The notes below the pieces were generated by a model, which was not told the origin of the DNA, searched no databases, and saw nothing but the letters and a program-made list of their open reading frames with translations. The translations under genes and the position numbers were made by a program. A DNA stretch of 64,000 bases from Lachnospiraceae bacterium (GTDB taxonomy: Bacteria > Bacillota > Clostridia > Lachnospirales > Lachnospiraceae), in the NCBI GenBank assembly GCA_028693165.1, contig JAQUVX010000004.1, positions 124,001 to 188,000 of the forward strand, given 5' to 3'. Positions within the stretch are counted from its first letter, which is position 1. Each line of letters opens with the position of its first letter. Below, in pieces: positions 9,418 to 17,531 of this stretch.

Positions 9418-10049
9418 TTGAGGTGATTGACAACCTGGTGCAGATTGCCGTGACAGCCGCGGCGGCGCTGGGGTCCGCTGTGGCCTTTGGGCGAAGCAGG
9501 AGACAGGAATGGTTTTTGCTGACCTGTTTTTATGGTACGTTTGCACTGGGAGGTCTGTACTGGGTGCTGTATCTGCTGCTGATGAGCCGGACACCGCAGA
9601 TTTTCTATGTATCGGATTTGTGCTGGGCGGCCACGTTTGCTTTTTTGATGACATTGGAGATCTCGCTGCCGGAGACGGAGGAAGAGCGGAGGTTTCGGCA
9701 CCCGGCTATGTGGCTGGCACCATGCTTTTGCGTGCCGATGCTGATCTTTTTCATGCGCTGGGGCGATTATGCCATGAACGCCTGCTGGTGTGTGCTTAGC
9801 GGGATCTCCGGATGGTTTTCCATTCGGGGCATGCTGTATGCACGCAGGCAGCAGGGACAGGAGCGGGAACGGCAGTATTTTCATATGGTGGTGCTTGTGT
9901 TCCTGATACTGGAATATGCGCTTTGGACGGCATCCGGTTTCTGGTGCGGCGATACACTGGCGAACCCCTATTTCTGGATTGACTTCCTGATAACCGGCTC
10001 GCTGGCGGTGCTCTGGTTCGCGATGAGGAGGGGGGAGACGGCAGAGTGA
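9414..10049 (+). CDS. Polytopic membrane protein of unknown function
   Basis: A 211-residue protein made almost wholly of hydrophobic spans (about six or seven helices) with short charged loops such as ETEEERRFRH and YARRQQGQERERQ. I do not recognise a family. Its ATG overlaps the stop of the preceding small membrane protein (ATGA), and its own stop overlaps the GTG of prsW, so it is made as part of the sigma operon. It may be a sensor or a scaffold for the protease step; this rests on context only. Confidence 0.75.
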   Translation: MIEVIDNLVQIAVTAAAALGSAVAFGRSRRQEWFLLTCFYGTFALGGLYWVLYLLLMSRTPQIFYVSDLCWAATFAFLMTLEISLPETEEERRFRHPAMWLAPCFCVPMLIFFMRWGDYAMNACWCVLSGISGWFSIRGMLYARRQQGQERERQYFHMVVLVFLILEYALWTASGFWCGDTLANPYFWIDFLITGSLAVLWFAMRRGETAE

Positions 10050-10690
10050 CCTATATTGAATATGTTTTTGTCTGCATGGCGGCTCCGCTGTTGACTGCCA
10101 TGCTGTGTACGGAAAAGAGAAACCGAACGATTTTCTGCTTCTGCATTGCGGGGATGGGTATGTGCCTGCTCTCGGCTTATATCAATACTTTTTTTGCCGG
10201 TATTTACCATGCCGACATGATTCAGGCGACTACGGAGATCGCCCCGGTAGTGGAGGAGATCATGAAGTTTCTGCCATTGCTCTTTTATCTGCTGGTATGG
10301 GAGCCGGAGGTGGAAAAGGCGCGCACAGCGGTCATCGTTGTGGCGGCCAGCTTTGCCACGTTTGAGAATGTCTGCTATCTGACACAAAACGGAGCGGAAA
10401 ATCTCGCTTTTCTGCTGATTCGCGGCTTTGGAACCGGTGCCATGCACGTCGTCTGCGGTGCGCTGGTGGCCTGCGGTCTGCTGTTTGTCTGGAGCCGTCC
10501 CTGGCTGCGGGCGGCAGGAACGCTTGGGCTTCTCTGTGCGGCGATTACGGTTCATGCTATTTATAATCTGCTGCTCAGCGCAGGAGGTGTGATCCGGCTT
10601 GGGGGCAGTGTGATGCCCGCGGTGCTGCTGGCTGTGGGCATCATGGCACTGCGGAGGATACGGCGGGAGCAGGCACAATCAGGAATATAA
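10046..10690 (+). CDS. prsW: PrsW-family intramembrane metalloprotease
   Basis: Glutamic-type/metal-dependent membrane protease; in Bacillus subtilis PrsW makes the first cut in the anti-sigma factor RsiW. All family motifs are visible in this 214-residue protein: EEIMK (E70, E71, K74), ATFEN (E107, N108), H134 in GAMHVVCGA, and H170 in TVHAIYN, embedded in about seven helices. The start is GTG with GGAGGGGGGAG upstream and overlaps the previous stop by four bases. Being in one operon with an ECF sigma gene and a small membrane protein, it probably releases that sigma factor. A strong terminator follows. Confidence 0.9.
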   Translation: MTYIEYVFVCMAAPLLTAMLCTEKRNRTIFCFCIAGMGMCLLSAYINTFFAGIYHADMIQATTEIAPVVEEIMKFLPLLFYLLVWEPEVEKARTAVIVVAASFATFENVCYLTQNGAENLAFLLIRGFGTGAMHVVCGALVACGLLFVWSRPWLRAAGTLGLLCAAITVHAIYNLLLSAGGVIRLGGSVMPAVLLAVGIMALRRIRREQAQSGI

Positions 10691-10706
10691 CAGGGATCGA
10701 TCAGAT

Positions 10707-10737
10707 GGAACCGGAAAGCCTCCGGTTCCTTTTTTTG
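10707..10737 (+). terminator. Terminator of the sigma-prsW operon
   Basis: Perfect stem GGAACCGGA/TCCGGTTCC with a short loop followed by seven or more T residues, 17 bases after the prsW stop. Confidence 0.9.
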
Positions 10738-10873
10738 TCATAGAAAAAAATATTTTAAGTGAGGAATTTTTTGATTTTATGTACCTATAGAAATAGAGAG
10801 GCCTGTGGCGGAACGGATCAGCTGCGGGGTCTTGACAAGGTCAGCTTTTTACCGGAGGGAGGAAGAAATACGC

Positions 10874-11206
10874 ATGGATGATAAAGAGACACGGGCGACG
10901 CGGGTGCTTGTGCGGGTGAGAGAGCTGCGCATTCGGCGGGAGAACCGAGTCCTTGCGGGTTTGTCTGCCATCTGTACATTTCTGGCCATCACACTTGCCG
11001 GTGCATATTCGGTTCTGGTAAACCGAACGGGCGAGGGGATTGTGTCGGGGCTTTATGGAGCCAACCTGCTTTTAGAGGGTGGGGGAGGCTATGTGCTGAT
11101 GGGGGTGGTATCCTTTGCGGCGGCGGTTCTGATCACGGTCGTATGGACCCGGAACAGGGAAAAGAAACAGGAAAAAGGCATGGAGAAAAGGAGGAAACGG
11201 GGATGA
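10874..11206 (+). CDS. 110-residue two-helix membrane protein, paralogue of 9085-9417
   Basis: Same length and same plan as the protein at 9085-9417: charged N-terminus with the shared pattern ETRATRVLVRVRELRIRREN, first helix (about 27-47), glycine-rich loop, second helix (about 72-92) and a very basic C-terminal tail. The start at 10874 follows GGAGGGAGGA. No sigma gene lies beside it; instead its stop overlaps the start of a large secreted repeat protein (ATGA), so the two are translationally coupled. Its job is unknown; it may be a surface-protein partner or a second target of the sigma/PrsW module (inference). Confidence 0.75.
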   Translation: MDDKETRATRVLVRVRELRIRRENRVLAGLSAICTFLAITLAGAYSVLVNRTGEGIVSGLYGANLLLEGGGGYVLMGVVSFAAAVLITVVWTRNREKKQEKGMEKRRKRG

Positions 11207-13830
11207 AGACAGAGAGGAAGGAAGCGAAGACGGAGATGAGAACAACGAGGGTATGGAAGCGTCTGCAAAAAAAACTGGCGGGAATCATGGTACTGATGCT
11301 TGTACTGACTGAGATCTGGTATATGCCGGTCTACGCAATTACAGAGGAGGGACACAGTCCTACGATACTGGCCAGGCTGGCGACGAATTCTGATGCAGAG
11401 GAAGCAGAGGAGACGAAGGGTGACGACGCCGATGAGGATGTGGAGGATGAAGCAGATGACGATACGGAGCTGGATAATGATCTGGCATCGCCGTCTGATG
11501 CGGAGGAACTGACGATTGCATCGGATTCTGAAGCAGATATGGAGATTTTGCTTTACGATCTGACGCCATATGAGTCAGATGAGTTTCTGAAGACCTATCT
11601 GTATGGAAATAAGGAAAATGGAGACGTGGAGTCAGGATTAGCAGATGGAGCTTCGGAAGGAATGCTTCGGATCATGGTGTGGACCGGTGCGGCGGAGGGC
11701 TACTATCTGTCCGGCCTGTCCTATCTGTATACTGGAGAGGAACCGCAGGAAGCGGATCGCCCGACGGCGATTTCGCAGGACTTTGAGGAGCTGGAGCCGG
11801 AAGAAGGAGCCATGGAGGGGGAGCGCGAGTTTGTCCTGGAGATCCCGAAAAGTGAGGGTCCTGAGCGAGACCTGTATATCCTGGCAGAATTTTCTTTGAA
11901 AGAAATTGCTGTGGCAGGGGAAATCAAGCTGGAGACGGGGATGCTGCTGGAGATCTATGAGGACGGATACCAGATTGTACGTGATGGAGAGGCCGAAGCA
12001 CGGACAGCGTTTAGCGGAAGCTACCTGCTGACCTCGGACGGAAGCAAAGAAGCGCCTGTGGATGCGAGAGTAAGCGTAAAGGCGGGGGAGCATCAGATCG
12101 CTTTGGAGGGGCTGCATCTGTCACCAGAAGCTGGAGCGCCGTTTTCTGTTGAAGCGGAGGCTGATGTCCAGTTGCTGCTTAAGGATGGCAGTGAGAACAG
12201 CTTTTATGCGAAGGCTGGTGGAAACGCTGGTTTGGAAGCAGAGAAGCCCCTGGAGATTCTGTGTGAAGGCTGTGTGGAGCCGGAGCATAGGTGTGGTGAC
12301 CAGTGTGGAATGCTGCAGAGCACAGGCGATATGAATGGAGCCGGAATAGGTGGAGGAAATGGTGGGGCAGGAACGGTAACGATCAATGGAGGAACGGTAA
12401 CCGCCAGCAGCTATTATGGAGCCGGAATAGGTGGAGGATATGGATATGGTGGGGCAGGAACGGTAACGATCAACGGAGGAATGGTAACCGCCAGCAGCGA
12501 TTCTGGAGCCGGAATAGGTGGAGGAAATGATGGGAAAGGAACGGTAACGATCAACGGAGGAACGGTAACCGCCAGCAGCGTATATGGAGTCGGAATAGGT
12601 GGAGAAGGCGGTGGAACGGTAACGATCAATGGAGGAACGGTAACTGCCAGCGGCGGCAGTGGAGTCGGAATAGGCGGAGAAGGTGGTGAAAAGGTAACGA
12701 TCAATGGCGGCAGCATCTGGGGAAAGGTTAGTGCTCCGGTCAATAGGAGCGGGTTGCCGGTATATCCTACGCCATGGTCCGGTGGAAGTGCAAATGAGTT
12801 TGTATCACTTGTGTTCACAATTCCGGAATATTATGGAGTCAAGGATTTAAAGACAAATGAAGAAGGAAAGCTGCGATTCTTTTTGCCTGAGGGGAAGATT
12901 GTGCTTATAAAGGATGGGGTGACGTACGCTGGAGAAGTGAAGAAGCCGACTGAAAGTTTAGTGGGCAAGACAGACGACGATGCATCTTATAGCGCGGACG
13001 GCACCGTTCCTGTAGATTTGAGTCAGGAGGGTAAGTTTTCAATAGCGCTCGGAGGAGTATATTACAATGGAACGACTGAGGTGCGGGTTCCTGGTGCGGT
13101 AATAGCGAACGAAATCGCGTATATTAAACAGAATCCGGAGAATGAGTATACAGTTCAGTTTACGACAACTGCAGGGGTGAAGGGTGCTCCGGTAATATGG
13201 AACATCGAAAAGGCGGCGCTAGAGACCATTGCCGAAACGTCCTCTATAAAAGACGTTGGGTTCACAACACCCGATATTGATATAACATTCGATGCGAATG
13301 CAATTGAGGAGCTGGGAATGTATCAGGCGGCTAATGTGCTGATGAGTGTGGAGAAGAAGCGCTTTTCAACACCCGTAAAACAACCGGGGGTACAGGTCGG
13401 GATCACAACATATATTCAGGCTGGTGAGACGACGTATACAGTGCCCGATTTTACAGATGGAAGAATTACTGTCGGTACGACGGCTGAAGTGCCAGAGGAG
13501 CAGCAGTATACATATGTCACAGCGACTGTGGAAGTGGAGACAGGAGCGAAACGGGCGAGTGATTGGGCTGCATATGATCCGAATACAAGGATCGCAACCG
13601 TAAATTATAAAGCGGTAAATGCGACGTACACGATAATAGTGTCGGATTCGACTTCAGCGGAGGAAAATCAGGAGACTACCAGCGAAGTGGTAAAGGACCC
13701 GGCATATGTGGCCAGTGAGAAGGTCTGGGATATGGACCATGCTGTTGGCGACTACATGGCGCATGGAACCAATCCAGATGGAGTCGGAGGCGCGTTGAGC
13801 GAAGACCAGGAGAGCGAAGCAGGAGAATAG
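11203..13830 (+). CDS. Secreted glycine-repeat surface protein
   Basis: An 875-residue exported protein. A basic N-region and hydrophobic stretch (about residues 21-45, ending MPVYA) form a signal peptide. A very acidic stretch follows (about 60-125), then a mixed domain, then five tandem repeats of 25-29 residues with the core GIGGG...TVTINGGTVTAS (about residues 379-510), which resemble the beta-helix repeats of carbohydrate-binding surface proteins, then a C-terminal half without recognised domains. No LPXTG anchor is present. AAAGGAGG lies upstream and the start overlaps the previous gene. The last 14 residues are unremarkable, and coding-like sequence continues past the stop in another frame (see 13845-13970). 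Probably an adhesin or matrix binder. Confidence 0.85.
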   Translation: MKTERKEAKTEMRTTRVWKRLQKKLAGIMVLMLVLTEIWYMPVYAITEEGHSPTILARLATNSDAEEAEETKGDDADEDVEDEADDDTELDNDLASPSDAEELTIASDSEADMEILLYDLTPYESDEFLKTYLYGNKENGDVESGLADGASEGMLRIMVWTGAAEGYYLSGLSYLYTGEEPQEADRPTAISQDFEELEPEEGAMEGEREFVLEIPKSEGPERDLYILAEFSLKEIAVAGEIKLETGMLLEIYEDGYQIVRDGEAEARTAFSGSYLLTSDGSKEAPVDARVSVKAGEHQIALEGLHLSPEAGAPFSVEAEADVQLLLKDGSENSFYAKAGGNAGLEAEKPLEILCEGCVEPEHRCGDQCGMLQSTGDMNGAGIGGGNGGAGTVTINGGTVTASSYYGAGIGGGYGYGGAGTVTINGGMVTASSDSGAGIGGGNDGKGTVTINGGTVTASSVYGVGIGGEGGGTVTINGGTVTASGGSGVGIGGEGGEKVTINGGSIWGKVSAPVNRSGLPVYPTPWSGGSANEFVSLVFTIPEYYGVKDLKTNEEGKLRFFLPEGKIVLIKDGVTYAGEVKKPTESLVGKTDDDASYSADGTVPVDLSQEGKFSIALGGVYYNGTTEVRVPGAVIANEIAYIKQNPENEYTVQFTTTAGVKGAPVIWNIEKAALETIAETSSIKDVGFTTPDIDITFDANAIEELGMYQAANVLMSVEKKRFSTPVKQPGVQVGITTYIQAGETTYTVPDFTDGRITVGTTAEVPEEQQYTYVTATVEVETGAKRASDWAAYDPNTRIATVNYKAVNATYTIIVSDSTSAEENQETTSEVVKDPAYVASEKVWDMDHAVGDYMAHGTNPDGVGGALSEDQESEAGE
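12338..12735 (+). repeat. Tandem coding repeats in the surface protein
   Basis: Five imperfect copies of a 75-87-base unit, each containing GGAATAGGTGGAG and GGTAACGATCAA(C/T)GGAGG. Units differ by in-frame insertions or deletions around the GGG loop, so copy number may vary by slippage or recombination without breaking the frame. Confidence 0.9.
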
Positions 13831-13844
13831 AATATGTACTGAAA

Positions 13845-13970
13845 ATGGAGAATCTGAGCTATCCTGTGGAACCAAGGAACAACCAGGAGGCGGCAGTTAT
13901 ACCACAGAGTCAAGCCAATGAAACGGTGTATCAGGCGGTTGGCAAATCGCTGATAGAAATGAATCGATGA
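13845..13970 (+). CDS. Short ORF after the surface-protein gene (possible frame-shifted tail)
   Basis: A 41-codon ATG frame (MENLSYPVEPRNNQEAAV...) starts 14 bases after the stop of the surface protein in a different frame and ends just before a strong terminator. Open sequence also extends upstream of this ATG back to the surface-gene stop. It has no clear RBS. It may be the old C-terminus of the surface protein, separated by a frameshift, or a chance ORF. Confidence 0.25.
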   Translation: MENLSYPVEPRNNQEAAVIPQSQANETVYQAVGKSLIEMNR

Positions 13971-13976
13971 AATGGG

Positions 13977-14019
13977 AGCGGCCTGCAGGCCTGAATAAAG
14001 ACCTGCAGGCCGCTTTTTT
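13977..14019 (+). terminator. Strong terminator after the surface-protein gene
   Basis: Perfect stem AGCGGCCTGCAGG/CCTGCAGGCCGCT with an AT-rich loop and a run of six T residues. Confidence 0.92.
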
Positions 14020-14165
14020 GGTATCGCAGGAAATTGCATCCTGTGATACAAAAACCTTCCGGGGGATGCGCACTCCGCGCTAAGGAAATATGGCCGCTGA
14101 AGCGACCGCGCTCCGGCGCGCGAGCCCGGCAAGCCGGACTCTTTGTTGTGGCGGTGAAAAAACAG
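14020..14165. other. Intergenic stretch with hairpins and a GC-rich repeat motif
   Basis: Together with the preceding terminator this gap (13831-14236) has no convincing gene beyond the short ORF. A near-perfect inverted repeat GTATCGCAGG/CCTGTGATAC lies at about 14021-14049. A GC-rich block at 14096-14128 (GCTGAAGCGACCGCGC...) resembles one at 61794-61826. The promoter of the next operon follows. Confidence 0.6.
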
Positions 14166-14194
14166 TTGACACGCAAAACTGTATCTGATATAGT
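14166..14194 (+). promoter_or_regulatory. Promoter of the Rrf2-ccdA operon
   Basis: A consensus -35 TTGACA (14166-14171), a 17-base spacer and TATAGT (14189-14194). The -10 box lies inside a dyad that is likely the operator. Confidence 0.75.
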
Positions 14195-14199
14195 TACAG
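14179..14199. promoter_or_regulatory. Palindromic operator overlapping the -10 box
   Basis: A 21-base imperfect palindrome with arms CTGTA and TACAG and further matching inner bases, centred on the -10 box. The adjacent Rrf2-family gene is the obvious ligand, giving autorepression (inference). Confidence 0.65.
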
Positions 14200-14236
14200 A
14201 TATAAAACAGAATTTGTCAGAGAGGAAACAAATGAT

Positions 14237-14695
14237 ATGGATGGAATTTTCAGTATAGGGGTGCATGCACTGGTTTACCTGAATCATAAGCAGAGGAGTC
14301 TTACCAGTGAGGCACTGGCAGAGAACATCTGCACGAATCCGGCCAGAGTCAGAAAGGTGATGGCGAAGCTGAAGAAGGCAGGCTTCGTTGAGACAAGAGA
14401 GGGGGCAGCAGGAGGCTATCTTTTCCGGGGAGATGCGAAAGCGCTTTCTCTGGATCAGGTTGCTGCAGCGCTTGAGGTACGTTTTGTAGATGTGGCATGG
14501 CGCAGCGGCGACATGGATATGGAATGCCTGGTGGCATCCGGCATGGCTGATATTATGGACGGGATCTATGCAGAACTGAATGCGCTGTGCTATGAGCGGC
14601 TGAAGAGACTTACCATTGCGCAGATTGACCAAAGAATTTTTTCGCAGCAGCAGACACCACACACAGAAGGAGGCGACTATGAATTTTTCGTTTGA
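14237..14695 (+). CDS. Rrf2-family transcriptional regulator
   Basis: Winged-helix regulator of the Rrf2 family (IscR, NsrR, CymR relatives), 152 residues. The N-terminus FSIGVHALVYLNHK and the helix-turn-helix region SEALAENICTNPARVRKVMAKLKKAGFVETREG with wing GGYLF are typical. One cysteine lies in the N-terminal domain and two in the C-terminal part (MECL, ALCYE), but they are not in the three-cysteine cluster arrangement of IscR, so iron-sulphur binding is uncertain. The 3' end overlaps the start of the CcdA-thioredoxin gene by 17 bases, so it very likely controls that gene, in answer to a thiol or redox signal. Confidence 0.9.
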   Translation: MDGIFSIGVHALVYLNHKQRSLTSEALAENICTNPARVRKVMAKLKKAGFVETREGAAGGYLFRGDAKALSLDQVAAALEVRFVDVAWRSGDMDMECLVASGMADIMDGIYAELNALCYERLKRLTIAQIDQRIFSQQQTPHTEGGDYEFFV

Positions 14696-16001
14696 TATTA
14701 ATGTTCCGATGATTACTGTATTTTTGCAGGGGGTTCTGAGCTTTCTTTCCCCCTGTGTACTGCCGCTGATCCCGCTGTACCTCGGCTATCTGGCCGGAGG
14801 GCGCCAGGTGGATGAAGCGGGAAGAGTGATGTATTCCAGAAGAAAAGCGATTGTCAATACCCTGTTTTTTGTTCTGGGAATCAGTGTCACCTTCTTTTTG
14901 CTGGGCTTCGGGTTTACAGCGCTGGGCAGGTTTTTCAACAGCAACCGCATCCTGTTTGCGAGAATCAGCGGAATCCTGATGATTTTCTTTGGGCTCTATA
15001 TGTTTGGAGCATTTGGACGTTCGGAGCTGTTGGAGCGGGAGCACAGAGTCCCGTTTTCTCTGAATCGCTGGACGATGGGGCCGCTTCCGGCCTTTGTGCT
15101 GGGATTTACGTTTAGCTTTGCCTGGACCCCATGTGTGGGTCCGATTCTGGGGAGCGTGGTTTTGATGGCCGGCACCTCGGGCACCATGATCAGGGCAGCG
15201 GGACTGATTGCCGTATATACCCTTGGTTTTGGAATCCCGTTTCTTCTGGTTGGGATCTTTACGACGGCCATCCTGGATCTGTTCAAAAAGTATCAGGGAA
15301 TTCTGAAGTACACCGTGAAGCTGGCCGCAGTGCTGATGATTCTGATGGGCATCATGACCTTTACCGGTTTTATGAATAAAGTGACGAGCTATCTCTCGAC
15401 GACACCCGGAGCGGTGAAGGAGACGGCAGGGGCAGAGACAACGGCGGTGACAGAGACAACGGCAGTGACATCGGAATCAGAGCCGGAGAAGGCCGAGCCG
15501 GAGAAGACAGAGTCTCAGAAGCCTGACCAGGAAAAGACCGAAACGGAAAACGGGGAAGAGGAGAAAATCCCGGCTCCGGACTTCACACTGATTGATCAGA
15601 GCGGGGTATCACACACGCTGTCAGATTATAAGGGGAAGACTGTTTTCCTCAATTTCTGGGCAACCTGGTGTCCGCCATGCAGGGGAGAGATGCCGGACAT
15701 TCAGGCTTTATACGAGAGCTATGGGTCCAATCAGGAGGATCTGATTGTGCTTGGCATTGCAGGCCCCAATCTGGGGCAGGAGGGAGATGTCCGGCACATC
15801 ACAGAGTTTCTCGCAGAGCAGGGATACTCCTTCCCGGTGCTGATGGACGAAGAGGGAGCGCTGTTTGAGCAGTTTGGTATTTATTCTTTCCCGACCACCT
15901 TCATGATTGATGCGGAGGGAAATGTGTTCGGGTATGTGTCTGGTGCTCTGACAGCCGATACCATGGAGAGTATTGTGCAGCAGACGATGGCGGGGCAGTA
16001 G
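14679..16001 (+). CDS. ccdA: CcdA-type thiol transporter fused to a thioredoxin-like domain (copy 1)
   Basis: Carries reducing equivalents across the membrane and delivers them by its own extracellular thioredoxin. The first about 235 residues form a six-helix CcdA/DsbD core with the redox cysteines C26 (SPCVLPL) and C152 (TPCVGPI). A threonine/glutamate/lysine/proline-rich linker (about 245-300) leads to a TlpA/ResA-like domain with the active site WCPPC (C331, C334). The start at 14679 has AAGGAGG and lies inside the end of the Rrf2 gene. A second fusion of the same design is encoded at 58562-59923. Confidence 0.93.
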   Translation: MNFSFDINVPMITVFLQGVLSFLSPCVLPLIPLYLGYLAGGRQVDEAGRVMYSRRKAIVNTLFFVLGISVTFFLLGFGFTALGRFFNSNRILFARISGILMIFFGLYMFGAFGRSELLEREHRVPFSLNRWTMGPLPAFVLGFTFSFAWTPCVGPILGSVVLMAGTSGTMIRAAGLIAVYTLGFGIPFLLVGIFTTAILDLFKKYQGILKYTVKLAAVLMILMGIMTFTGFMNKVTSYLSTTPGAVKETAGAETTAVTETTAVTSESEPEKAEPEKTESQKPDQEKTETENGEEEKIPAPDFTLIDQSGVSHTLSDYKGKTVFLNFWATWCPPCRGEMPDIQALYESYGSNQEDLIVLGIAGPNLGQEGDVRHITEFLAEQGYSFPVLMDEEGALFEQFGIYSFPTTFMIDAEGNVFGYVSGALTADTMESIVQQTMAGQ

Positions 16002-16080
16002 ACAGAAGAAACAATGTAATCGAAAAACAGGATATTCTGACGGAGTGAATCTGCTCCGCCTTCCCTTCATCTTTGAGATC

Positions 16081-16112
16081 GGCTTTTCTTTCATCAGAAA
16101 GGCCTTTTTTAA
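16081..16112 (+). terminator. Terminator after ccdA copy 1
   Basis: Stem GGCTTTTCT/AGAAAGGCC (one G-U pair) with loop TTCATC followed by six T residues, 80 bases after the ccdA stop. Confidence 0.8.
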
Positions 16113-16201
16113 TTACTTTAATTACAAAAATCGGGCTTGACATGCGTGAAGTAAAATGCTATCATATGTGTACTTGAAAATGCTGATCAAGGGAGGGGCC
16201 T

Positions 16202-16906
16202 ATGAATGAAATTTTGACAGTTCACCTGCATTTTGATCCGGAGCATGATGACATGGAGCCGGTGATTCGGCGGATGGATGAGGTGATAGCAGCGGCGGGC
16301 TGGCGCTACAGCGGGATTCGGAACATCTACATTCCGGTTGTCTCAAAGCAGAGGGACGAGACGATCTGCCGGGTGATTCACCGCCTGAACAACACGGACT
16401 GGCTGAAGCCCTACAAGCCGATCTGTATGCGCGGAAACCGAACCCGCGCGACGGAGCTTTTGAAGATCGACGTATCTCACATGATTGCACCTTCCCCGAA
16501 GAAGATGCAGCGGTATGAGGAGTTCTATCGGAAGCATCACAAGCTGGCCCAGGATATCCTTGTCGATGAAAAGGGAAACCTGCGGGACGGTTACACCTCA
16601 TATCTGCTTGCGATGAAGTACGGTGCGGAGGTCACGATCATGGAGGCGTGGAGCTTTAAACCGATTAAAAAGGTGGTTTCCGGCAAATATGTGGACTGGA
16701 ATGGAAGAGAATATGCAGTTCAAAGTGACAAAGTACACCGTTGGGTGTATAATTTAAAAAAGGCAGTTGTTCCCGGGGATATTTTATCGGTTCAAACCAG
16801 AAAGGGCTATGCCTATATGCTTGTTTCGGGGATCGAATATGTTACCGGAGAAACCGAATGTTCAAAATACAGAGAGGTGTTAAACAATGAGACAGCAAAC
16901 TTATGA
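16202..16906 (+). CDS. ParB/sulfiredoxin-fold-like protein of unknown function
   Basis: A 234-residue protein. The middle part resembles ParB N-terminal domains: an anchor sequence IDVSHMIAPSPKKMQRYEEFYRKH followed by ILVDEKGNLRDGYTSYLLAMKYG, the place where ParB-like proteins bind nucleotide and make the fold's final strands. The usual GERR motif is not visible. The N-terminal 90 and C-terminal 70 residues match nothing I know. GGGAGGGG precedes the ATG. The 3' end overlaps the AbiEi-like gene by 20 bases, so the two are coupled. A role in a toxin-antitoxin or defence pair is possible but unproven. Confidence 0.6.
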   Translation: MNEILTVHLHFDPEHDDMEPVIRRMDEVIAAAGWRYSGIRNIYIPVVSKQRDETICRVIHRLNNTDWLKPYKPICMRGNRTRATELLKIDVSHMIAPSPKKMQRYEEFYRKHHKLAQDILVDEKGNLRDGYTSYLLAMKYGAEVTIMEAWSFKPIKKVVSGKYVDWNGREYAVQSDKVHRWVYNLKKAVVPGDILSVQTRKGYAYMLVSGIEYVTGETECSKYREVLNNETANL

Positions 16907-17492
16907 CAATGTAGCACGTTTGGATGAGAAATATCATGGTTATATCAAAACGACAGACCTTTTGAGCGAGGGCCTGACCAATCGTCAGATTGCGCAGCTG
17001 CAGCTTGAGGGATATCTGGACAAGATTTCCAATGGTTACTTTTGGTTGTCCAAAAGCAGGCTTGAAAAGCCCTGGGATTACAAGGCGGTTGAAGTGGGAT
17101 TCGTCAATGAGAATGCGGTTGTGATCGCCGGAAGCGCATGCTATTATCAGGGGCTGATCAAAGAGGAACCGCCGATCCTGTCCATTGCCACCAGAAGAAG
17201 CGACCGGCATAAGATGAAGTTTCCATTTTCCGTCTCCCGGCATTATTTCGCGGAGGATATGTTTGAGTCTGACATGAAGTCCGTGCAGACTGAATTTGGA
17301 AGTTACCGCATCTACAGCATCGACCGAAGTGTCTGCGACTGCATTCGTTTCCGTGAGGATCTGGAGGATCATATTTTTGATCTGGTCATCGAGAACTACC
17401 AAAAAAAGTACGCCGATGAGCGCAGAAGAGAGCGGATGCTTACCTATGCGCGGATGATGAAGTTCGAGGAGAAAGCGCGGCGGGTTTTGTAA
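16887..17492 (+). CDS. AbiEi-type antitoxin-like winged-helix protein
   Basis: A 201-residue protein whose N-terminal 60 residues (LDEKYHGYIKTTDLLSEGLTNRQIAQLQLEGYLDKISNGYFWL) form the winged helix-turn-helix of AbiEi, the antitoxin of type IV toxin-antitoxin systems. The remaining part has the AbiEi-like block YRIYSIDRSVCDCIRFRE and a charged C-terminus. In classical systems AbiEi is followed by the nucleotidyltransferase AbiEii; here no such gene follows, and the partner in the operon is the ParB-like gene upstream. RBS AGAGAGGTG lies inside that gene. Confidence 0.8.
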   Translation: MRQQTYDNVARLDEKYHGYIKTTDLLSEGLTNRQIAQLQLEGYLDKISNGYFWLSKSRLEKPWDYKAVEVGFVNENAVVIAGSACYYQGLIKEEPPILSIATRRSDRHKMKFPFSVSRHYFAEDMFESDMKSVQTEFGSYRIYSIDRSVCDCIRFREDLEDHIFDLVIENYQKKYADERRRERMLTYARMMKFEEKARRVL

Positions 17493-17531
17493 GAGACGAA
17501 ATGCATAACAGATACAATACGGGGCGGTCAT

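Noticed and set aside
12338..12735. Regular repeats, possible CRISPR array
   Set aside because: The repeats keep the reading frame, code for GIGGG/TVTINGG units and have no unique spacers of constant length.
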